Assembly: GCA_050179685.1 (NCBI GenBank)
Contig: JBFXEW010000005.1
Span: 157,390 to 221,389 of the forward strand
Source of the DNA: GWE2-40-63 sp050179685
GTDB lineage: Bacteria; Bacteroidota; Bacteroidia; Bacteroidales; SZUA-534
Reading direction: 5' to 3'
DNA length: 64,000 nucleotides
Shown here: positions 58,437 through 64,000 of the stretch, piece after piece
Layout of the letters: each line of letters begins with the position of its first letter
Position numbering within the stretch: the stretch's first letter is position 1
Program-made: the position numbers and the translations under genes
The notes under the pieces: generated by a model
What the model was told of the DNA's origin: nothing
The model's database searches: none
What the model saw: the letters and a program-made list of their open reading frames with translations, nothing else

Positions 58437-61241
58437 TTAAAGTGCATTAAAATCGACAATAAAATTAATTCCCAGGTAAGGTTCATTAAGGGTTTGCTTG
58501 TGCGCATAGGTTACTGAAAAATGTAAAGGGGCTACAAAACGAAACGCATGAAAGTCGAAACCCAGTGTTGCTCCCAGCGATTCCTGAAATCTTTTTGCAC
58601 CCTGCCAGGTAAAAGAAGCCAAATCGTGAAATAAGTTTAGTGTTAAGCGTTTTATATAGAGCGCCTCAAAGACATTCAAATCGGGGTACCAAAGTGGTAA
58701 ATGATAATCCATCCGGTAAGTAAGCAGGGTCTCGAAGTCGTATAATGCGTATCCCCTGGGGTAAGCAAGCCGATTGGGCAAAACAAACACATTTTCTTCC
58801 TTTTGTTGCCATCCGCCATAAAGCTGCCAACTGTTGTTTTTTAATAATCCGGGAAAATAGAGCCTTCCCCAGAATGTCCACTGATATTCCGGCTTACTTG
58901 TATTTAAAGTCTTTTCGCCCTGCATGTAAAGCACTTGTCCCCATTGGGGAGCTAAATCGCGGTGACTGGTCCGCCGTAATTGGTAAATAAATGCCGAAAG
59001 CCGGGCTTTGTGTTGTACTTTATTTGTTAATACCAGCGTAGTATCGGGATTGTAGTTTACCCCAATATAGTTGTATCCCATACCCAAACTTAATCGGCGA
59101 AACCACTTCCCCCGGTCGAATAAAAATGGAAACGACCAATTATGATTAAAATAATGCTGAGAACCTGAAATATGGTGAGTTTGCGACTCCTGATCGGTAG
59201 CCGTAAAAGCGAAATCGTTCCAACGGTATTCGTTTTCAATTATCGGGTAAAAACCCTTGTAGGTATAATTAACAAAGAACTCGTTAAAGGCTTCGGCCCT
59301 ATGGTATTGGTATCCGGCACTTAAAAACGATGTGCTCAACACATTTTGCGACATTAACGATGCACCAATGCCCACTTCATTGCTTTCGGTACGGATAGCC
59401 AGTGGAGCCCAACTGTGCAGATTAAACAAATGACTGATGCGTCGGTATTTTGAAACAGGAAAATCCCCGAAACTGTTTTTGCTAAAATCGACTACCTGCT
59501 CCTGCTTTTCCAGATGCCCAACCAAAGCATCGCGGTAAGCCTGTGGTTTAGCCTCGAATAAAGGAAGCAGTTTTTGAGCGCTGAGCTTATAGCCGTCGGC
59601 GGTATATTCACTATAAATTAACTCCCGGTTGGCATAGCTTGCAGTACCCACACCGTAAGCCGTTTGGGTTAACAGGAAATATTTTTTACTGTCGAAAGCG
59701 TAGTAAAAAAAGTTGGAAACATTGTTGTAAGTAGCTTTAAAAACCAAACCCCCGGGAACAAAAAAAGGTTGGTTAAGTTCCAGCAATTCATTTTTCAGCA
59801 ACCAATCGGTTTTTCCTGTTTCCAGATTCAGAATACCCAGTGATTTTCCGGATGAAGAAATTGCAATAAAAGCTACGCGTTTACCGCTTTCGTCCCATTC
59901 CGGTTGAACCGGCTGAAGGGTATCGAAAGGAACTTTTTGTATAAGTTCACCGGAATTCAAATTGCGTACCGTAAGCGACCATTGCAGGGATTCGTCAACT
60001 TCGGACGAAATAATTTGATTTGCCTGCGAATTAATTTTTGAATAAAAAGCCCGCCCCCTGGTTTGCAGGTAAGTAATATCGTTCTGTTTGAAGTTATAAA
60101 CCACAATATTGGCATAGTTTTGCTGTTCAAAACGCGTTGCCCGATACTCATTCCAAACCAACAGACTGTCGTTACCGGAAAAAACATTATCGAAAACCAG
60201 CCCGGGTTTATAAAGGGACGTTTCGTTGCCTGAAGTATCGATTAAAACAAAGCTTCCAATTTCACCCAGGCTTGTTTTATAAGCAAGCACTCCCCCTTTA
60301 ACATCCAAAGTATGGTAATAATTTACATAATCCGACTTGCTATGTTTTGAAATGAATCGATACCCGGCTAAATTATCTTCCACTTCCATACTTGCACTTT
60401 CGTTACTTTTTATCAGCGCCTGCAACGAGGCCTTATAGAATTTGCGCTCCGGTAGCCCGGTTTGTTTTTTTAGCGAGCCTGAAAAAGGTCTTGGATGCCA
60501 GGGATTGCGGGCAACATAGTCGAGGGTCTGGTTCCATAACCCATCACCGAATTGTAAACTGCCATTGGCCGCCAAATGGTAACCCAAAACGTAGCGATTG
60601 GGAACAAAATCGGCATACGAACCAAACATAGCTTTGCCATACGAATAGATTCCTTTTTCATTAAGCTGTGCTTTTAAAGGCATCAGAAAATCAGCAATCC
60701 GTCCCCGTCCGGCCAAAGAAGAACCTGTTTCAAAGGCCACCGCATCGCCTTCGACAAACCATAAAGGCAGATGCAAACCAAGCACTGCGGCCGCAGCCTG
60801 TTCTCCAAACACCCAACCCAAAACCCGGGTAGTTCCTGTGTTTAATTTAGTTAACTGAACATTATGCCGCGATTCATGCAAAACCAGGTGTTGGTTCCAG
60901 GGTTGAAAATAATTATCCTGGGGAGCCACCGCAAACAGATTCATCCGGGCAGGCGCCCAACCCACTTCACCATTGGCCATAATTGTTTTATGATGCAACA
61001 CTACGGACAATTTTTTAGGCTGCGCCAGTATACTTTTGTTGACGCTGGGATAAGTTAACTCCAGATACGAGGCATACACCTGAGCCAGGCTATCGAGTGT
61101 TTCCGGGAAAATTAGTTGAAAATTAGGCGTGTTTATCTGATTCCATCGAACAGAAAAGGGAGCCTGACCATTATCGTAATACTGCCCAAAAGATTGAAGT
61201 ACTTTAAAAAAGAAGAGTACGAACAGAAAAAACCTATTCAT
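58437..61241 (-). CDS. secreted metallopeptidase-like protein with propeller and outer-membrane barrel
   Basis: About 934 residues. A signal peptide (MNRFFLFVLFFFKVLQSFGQ) precedes a gluzincin-like domain with HESRH at 122-126 and the third zinc ligand candidate E164 in WFVEGDA. A TolB/WD-like propeller region spans about 270-600 (for example VQPEWDESGKRVAFIAIS). The last about 300 residues alternate aromatic and polar residues and end in NFIVDFNAL, as in outer-membrane beta-barrels. Proteolysis at the periplasmic side of the outer membrane is a reasonable guess. I chose ATG 61241, overlapping the nitroreductase stop by eight bases (ATGAATAG), which implies translational coupling. I do not recognise a named family. 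Confidence 0.75.
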   Translation of the reverse strand: MNRFFLFVLFFFKVLQSFGQYYDNGQAPFSVRWNQINTPNFQLIFPETLDSLAQVYASYLELTYPSVNKSILAQPKKLSVVLHHKTIMANGEVGWAPARMNLFAVAPQDNYFQPWNQHLVLHESRHNVQLTKLNTGTTRVLGWVFGEQAAAAVLGLHLPLWFVEGDAVAFETGSSLAGRGRIADFLMPLKAQLNEKGIYSYGKAMFGSYADFVPNRYVLGYHLAANGSLQFGDGLWNQTLDYVARNPWHPRPFSGSLKKQTGLPERKFYKASLQALIKSNESASMEVEDNLAGYRFISKHSKSDYVNYYHTLDVKGGVLAYKTSLGEIGSFVLIDTSGNETSLYKPGLVFDNVFSGNDSLLVWNEYRATRFEQQNYANIVVYNFKQNDITYLQTRGRAFYSKINSQANQIISSEVDESLQWSLTVRNLNSGELIQKVPFDTLQPVQPEWDESGKRVAFIAISSSGKSLGILNLETGKTDWLLKNELLELNQPFFVPGGLVFKATYNNVSNFFYYAFDSKKYFLLTQTAYGVGTASYANRELIYSEYTADGYKLSAQKLLPLFEAKPQAYRDALVGHLEKQEQVVDFSKNSFGDFPVSKYRRISHLFNLHSWAPLAIRTESNEVGIGASLMSQNVLSTSFLSAGYQYHRAEAFNEFFVNYTYKGFYPIIENEYRWNDFAFTATDQESQTHHISGSQHYFNHNWSFPFLFDRGKWFRRLSLGMGYNYIGVNYNPDTTLVLTNKVQHKARLSAFIYQLRRTSHRDLAPQWGQVLYMQGEKTLNTSKPEYQWTFWGRLYFPGLLKNNSWQLYGGWQQKEENVFVLPNRLAYPRGYALYDFETLLTYRMDYHLPLWYPDLNVFEALYIKRLTLNLFHDLASFTWQGAKRFQESLGATLGFDFHAFRFVAPLHFSVTYAHKQTLNEPYLGINFIVDFNAL

Positions 61242-61806
61242 CGTGTTCACACTCCCGCCATTGATTCTCAAAATGGATGCAATCTGTTTTTAATCGCACC
61301 CGGGGCTTTGTTTCATCGGCATGATAACTTTGAGGAATGCGTTCCAATTCGCCTTTGTAACCCAAAGCGATCATGGTAACCGGCTCGTAACCTGAAGGAA
61401 TTCCAAGCCATTGGCTGGCCTTTTCTTTTGAAAAACCGCCCATCTGATGCAAATACAAACCCAATGCTGAGGCCTGAAACGTTAAATGAGCTACCGCTTG
61501 TCCTAAATCGTAAAGGGCATGTTCATTGTCGCGGTTTTTATAGCTAAACTGTTTTTTTGCCACGGCCAGCATTAAAACCGGAGCTGATTGTGCCCACTGC
61601 TGATTCCAGTCGCTTAATATATGCAGCATCTGCTGGTAAGATTCGTTGTTTTCTTTAGATGCAAAAATAAAGCGCCAGGGTTGCTCATTTCGGGCCGAAG
61701 GCGACCAACGTGCGGCTTCAAATAGTATTTCCATATCAGTTCGCGAAATAGATTGTTCGCTGAATGCCCTGGGGCTGTATCGTTTTTCTAACAAGGGGTG
61801 AATCAT
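61234..61806 (-). CDS. nitroreductase-family FMN oxidoreductase
   Basis: 190 residues. FMN-binding motifs RYSPRAF (9-15) and SARNEQPWRF (37-46), plus ALGLYLHQMGG and the GYKGE end segment. The family reduces quinones or nitro compounds with NAD(P)H; the natural substrate is unknown. It is the first gene of a two-gene unit with the metallopeptidase-like gene. Confidence 0.9.
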   Translation of the reverse strand: MIHPLLEKRYSPRAFSEQSISRTDMEILFEAARWSPSARNEQPWRFIFASKENNESYQQMLHILSDWNQQWAQSAPVLMLAVAKKQFSYKNRDNEHALYDLGQAVAHLTFQASALGLYLHQMGGFSKEKASQWLGIPSGYEPVTMIALGYKGELERIPQSYHADETKPRVRLKTDCIHFENQWRECEHDE

Positions 61807-62367
61807 GATTTATATTTCATTAATGTCCGATAAATATATATAAAATTGCTAGCATTCCTTATATAGAACATAACTTGAAATGATGCAATAATTAAGGTGA
61901 TAATTCTCGCCTTAAGCCGGCTGGGCTCTTCATTTTTGGGTTATTCCCTTCGGTCATGAACTCGCAAGCTCGGTCGACCCAAAAACGAAGCAAAAAAGTC
62001 AAGGCATCAAAAAATAGCATCTACATCTTTACAATCACTAAGTGCGGCCGGGTGATCTTCTCCCGCAGAGCGGGATCAGCTTCCCGGTCTTACTAAGTGA
62101 TTGCTTTGATTCCAATTGCTATTTTTTGAAAGCCGTTTTCTTTAAGACCTATCATTTTAATTAATTCAATATCATTCTGATAAAATTTACACTCTTATTC
62201 TGTTTAACAATTTTCTCATAATATTTTACTATACTGAGATGCTTCTTTTTTAAAATATATAGGAAAATAACAGGATTCCAAAACAAATGTTTGTCTTTGT
62301 TAATACAAAGAGTTTTAAACAGTCTGCTTTGGCTTGCTTAAAACCAACATCGAAAAAAACAACCAAG
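61807..62367. other. 561-bp intergenic region containing structured repeat copy 2
   Basis: Apart from the repeat (61907-62139), only AT-rich sequence is seen. No clear promoter for the nitroreductase unit was found. Confidence 0.5.
61907..62139. repeat. dispersed structured repeat, copy 2
   Basis: 233 bp, direct orientation relative to copy 1, offset 3788 bp. The outer arm pair is TCAAAAAATAGC (62007-62018) with GCTATTTTTTGA (62118-62129), different from copy 1 at both ends but still perfectly paired. The tip is TCCCGC-aga-GCGGGA (62061-62075), different in sequence and length from copy 1 but also perfectly paired. The first stem-loop is essentially identical in both copies. Confidence 0.85.
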
Positions 62368-63183
62368 CTATTTAAAAGGTGAATCCACTTCCTTCGACAT
62401 GATTCGATATATCATGGCATCGACCTGCTCGGGAAGAATACGCTGCATAAGGGCTATTAACTGTCCGGAAAACGAGATGATTTTATTTCGCTTTTTCTTA
62501 CGAATGGAACGGATTAAGATCCGGGCTACCTGTTGCGGAGTCATCATTTTTTGCTCGTCGCGTGGGGTCATTCCCTGCGAAGAACCATCGTTGATTAGGG
62601 CATTCTTCCGAATTTCAGAAGCGGTAAATCCCGATGCGATAACCAATACATGCAAGCCATCTTTTAAATGTTCAATCCGCACGGTTTCTAAAAAGCCATG
62701 TAATGCAAATTTCGAAGCCGAATAGCCGGTTCGTCCGGGTAAACCGTGAAAGCCGGCTACCGACGAAACCCCAACCAGAACACCTTTTGCTTTAAGTAAA
62801 TGGGGTAAAGCATATTTGGTACAATACACTGCTCCCCAAAAATTAACATCCATTAGGTGTTTGAGCACTTTAAGGTCAACATCCAAAAACAAGGAACGCA
62901 TGGAGATTCCGGCGTTATTGATTAAGATATCGATGCCCCCAAAAGTTTCGATCGTATGTTCTATAAGATTTCTGCAATCGGCTTCACTGGTCACGTCGGT
63001 AGCCTGAACCAAAACCCGGCTACCGGAAGCTTCCAATTCTTTTTCAATTTGTTTTAAAAGGTCTATTCTCCGGGCGGCTAGACTTATCGCTGCTCCAAGT
63101 CTGGCAAATTCATAAGCCAAGGCCTTACCAATACCCGATGAAGCACCGGTGATAATAACAACTTTATTTTTAAACTGACGCAT
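62368..63183 (-). CDS. short-chain dehydrogenase/reductase
   Basis: 271 residues. NAD(P) motif TGASSGIG at 12-19, NNAG at 89-92, and catalytic S140-S141/Y154/K158 in GVSSVAG and YSASK. It is a classical SDR of the DltE/YqjQ-like group, often acting on lipid or steroid-like substrates; the substrate is unknown. The C-terminal helix KMMTPQQVARILIRSIRKKKRNKI is basic and may contact the membrane. It has a strong promoter of its own. Confidence 0.92.
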   Translation of the reverse strand: MRQFKNKVVIITGASSGIGKALAYEFARLGAAISLAARRIDLLKQIEKELEASGSRVLVQATDVTSEADCRNLIEHTIETFGGIDILINNAGISMRSLFLDVDLKVLKHLMDVNFWGAVYCTKYALPHLLKAKGVLVGVSSVAGFHGLPGRTGYSASKFALHGFLETVRIEHLKDGLHVLVIASGFTASEIRKNALINDGSSQGMTPRDEQKMMTPQQVARILIRSIRKKKRNKIISFSGQLIALMQRILPEQVDAMIYRIMSKEVDSPFK

Positions 63184-63206
63184 ATTACCTAAGAGCTAAT
63201 GATGAC

Positions 63207-63238
63207 CAAATTTAAGCGTTTAAAGCATTTTGAGCAAA
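63207..63238 (-). promoter_or_regulatory. promoter of the SDR gene
   Basis: Minus strand TTTG (63238-63235), a 20-bp spacer, TAAATTTG (63214-63207): a complete consensus match. Leader about 15 nt. Confidence 0.75.
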
Positions 63239-63350
63239 CAAAAGCCGGATAAGTTAAACAGGGTTACAATAAACTTTTACAATTAATACCTTGGTATTCA
63301 AAATGATATTTGCACAGGTCAAAAAAAAGCATAAAAAATATAAGGCGTGG

Positions 63351-63381
63351 TTTGGAAAATAAAATATAGGTAGTATCTTTG
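63351..63381 (+). promoter_or_regulatory. promoter of the tRNA-Lys cluster
   Basis: TTTG (63351-63354), a 19-bp spacer, TATCTTTG (63374-63381): perfect consensus. Transcript start near 63388. Confidence 0.8.
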
Positions 63382-63451
63382 CAACGCCTTTTCAAAAAAG
63401 GATTATAAGTTCTGAAAGCTTTGATAGCAAAGGTTTTCAACAAATAAAAAC

Positions 63452-63527
63452 GATTCAGTAGCTCAGCTGGTAGAGCACATCCCTTTTAAGGATGGGGTCC
63501 TGGGTTCGAGCCCCAGCTGAATCACCA
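63452..63527 (+). tRNA. tRNA-Lys (UUU), CCA encoded
   Basis: 76 nt cloverleaf: acceptor GATTCAG/CTGAATC, D arm GCTCAGCTGGTAGAGC, anticodon loop CTTTTAA (anticodon TTT), T arm CTGGGTTCGAGCCCCAG, discriminator A and genomic CCA. Followed by the hairpin GTGAAACA/TGTTTCAC (63529-63549). Confidence 0.97.
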
Positions 63528-63528
63528 G

Positions 63529-63556
63529 GTGAAACAAAAAATGTTTCACTTTTTTT
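63529..63556 (+). terminator. hairpin after the first tRNA-Lys
   Basis: GTGAAACA/TGTTTCAC (63529-63536 with 63542-63549) followed by seven T. A covarying counterpart, GTAAAACA/TGTTTTAC, follows the degenerate copy at 63676-63696. It could be an attenuator or a processing hairpin, since a further tRNA lies downstream. Confidence 0.55.
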
Positions 63557-63575
63557 ATGAAGTTCTAATACGTTT

Positions 63576-63674
63576 GATTCAGTAATTCAACAGGCAGCGC
63601 ACTTCTCCGCCGCGGCGAAATGGGGTCCTGGGTTTGTCTGCAAGATGCAGATAAAAGTCGCAACTGAATCAACA
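63576..63674 (+). pseudogene. degenerate tRNA-Lys-like copy
   Basis: The acceptor arms GATTCAG/CTGAATC and the segment GGGGTCCTGGGTT match the flanking tRNA-Lys genes. The D arm is altered, the anticodon arm is replaced by a GC-rich TCTCCGCCGCGGCGAA segment, and the T arm is replaced by an insertion with a TCTGCAagaTGCAGA hairpin. It ends ACA rather than CCA. It cannot fold as a canonical tRNA, although acceptor pairing is preserved. Confidence 0.7.
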
Positions 63675-63722
63675 GGTAAAACAGATTATGTTTTACTATT
63701 TTTAAAAAGTTCTCTACATATT

Positions 63723-63795
63723 GATTCAGTAGCTCAGCTGGTAGAGCACATCCCTTTTAAGGATGGGGTCCTGGGTTCGAGCCCCAGCTGAATCA
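63723..63795 (+). tRNA. tRNA-Lys (UUU), no encoded CCA
   Basis: 73 nt, identical to the first copy through the discriminator A but followed by CTA instead of CCA, so the tail must be added after transcription. Confidence 0.96.
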
Positions 63796-63797
63796 CT

Positions 63798-63832
63798 AAA
63801 GACCTTTGGAAGTTTCCTTAGGTCTTTTTTTA
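63798..63832 (+). terminator. intrinsic terminator of the tRNA-Lys cluster
   Basis: AAAGACCT/AGGTCTTT stem followed by a T-run, directly after the last tRNA. Confidence 0.85.
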
Positions 63833-63941
63833 TTTACTTACTTCAATAAATACAAATTCCAGAAAACTATTTAGGGTCACTTTAAAAAGTTGGTGGAGTA
63901 AATAAAAATATAAACTTTGCAGCTTATAAAATTAAATAAGC

Positions 63942-64000
63942 ATGAGTTTAGCAACAGACCACTTTACCACACTAATAAAAGCTTTATTACCAGAGCAAAT
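63942..64000 (+). CDS. start of an open frame cut by the window end, possibly a transposase N-terminal region
   Basis: Nineteen codons from ATG 63942: MSLATDHFTTLIKALLPEQ. The LIxxLLPE pattern recalls the N-terminal protein of ISAon1-type insertion sequences in Bacteroidota, often inserted near tRNA genes. The fragment is too short for a firm call. Confidence 0.3.
   Translation, partial: MSLATDHFTTLIKALLPEQ

Noticed and set aside
58168..58440. 90-codon open frame through structured repeat copy 1
   Set aside because: The equivalent frame in copy 2 diverges after the hairpin tip and stops early, while the stems are preserved, which points to structure rather than protein.
63576..63674. Functional tRNA with an unusual anticodon
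   Set aside because: No canonical T arm or 7-nt anticodon loop with U33 can be formed, and the 3' end reads ACA.

Overview
The window is a chromosomal segment of a Bacteroidota bacterium, most likely a Bacteroidales/Marinilabiliales-type marine or gut-related lineage. The evidence is the complete Bat (aerotolerance) operon, several secreted proteins ending in type IX secretion (T9SS) sorting domains, SprB repeats, a long SecA with a C-terminal zinc motif, the carboxynorspermidine dehydrogenase polyamine route, and many promoters of the Bacteroidota form TTTG-N19/21-TAnnTTTG. Placement below phylum is inference. Almost all of it is ordinary housekeeping chromosome; no phage or CRISPR is seen, and only the last 59 bases may start an insertion sequence.

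Layout. 0.1-2.5 kb: divergent polyamine genes (carboxynorspermidine dehydrogenase, agmatinase family). 2.5-13.6 kb: a propeller/SpoIIE-phosphatase sensor and a 2572-residue T9SS surface protein. 13.9-19.8 kb: an HglS-like 2-oxoadipate decarboxylase next to a YdiJ-like D-2-hydroxyglutarate dehydrogenase, an omega-amidase, an acyltransferase and GtrA. 19.8-26.7 kb: a secreted Lys-C-like protease, a hybrid histidine kinase, and a DUF4465 T9SS protein behind a cobalamin riboswitch. 27.2-31.3 kb: mnmA, ligA and a NUMOD4/HNH-like protein. 31.3-36.9 kb: secA-DUF6913-dapA-OB-repeat operon. 37.2-46.2 kb: moxR-DUF58-342 aa-batABCDE operon and an ACP-like gene without the prosthetic-group serine. 46.4-52.5 kb: truA, aroE, DUF368 transporter, threonine-synthase-like enzyme, TPR protein. 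52.7-56 kb: a BNR/sortilin-like secreted protein. 56.1-56.8 kb: a 21-bp minisatellite. 56.9-63.2 kb: oxyR, a metallopeptidase-like propeller/barrel protein, nitroreductase and an SDR, with two copies of a structured 230-bp repeat. 63.4-63.8 kb: two tRNA-Lys genes flanking a degenerate tRNA-like copy.

How the parts work together. HglS-like plus YdiJ-like enzymes would form the last two steps of 2-oxoadipate (lysine) breakdown to 2-oxoglutarate, and the adjacent omega-amidase also yields 2-oxoglutarate. The Bat/MoxR genes form one membrane-associated stress and folding complex. The B12 riboswitch points to a cobamide role for the DUF4465 protein.

The strongest unexplained signals are the two-copy structured repeat (58119-58346 and 61907-62139), whose copies differ by compensatory changes in two stems, the 21-bp minisatellite with a 210-bp higher-order period, and a set of 22-bp-spaced palindromes between two gene 3' ends (25254-25357).
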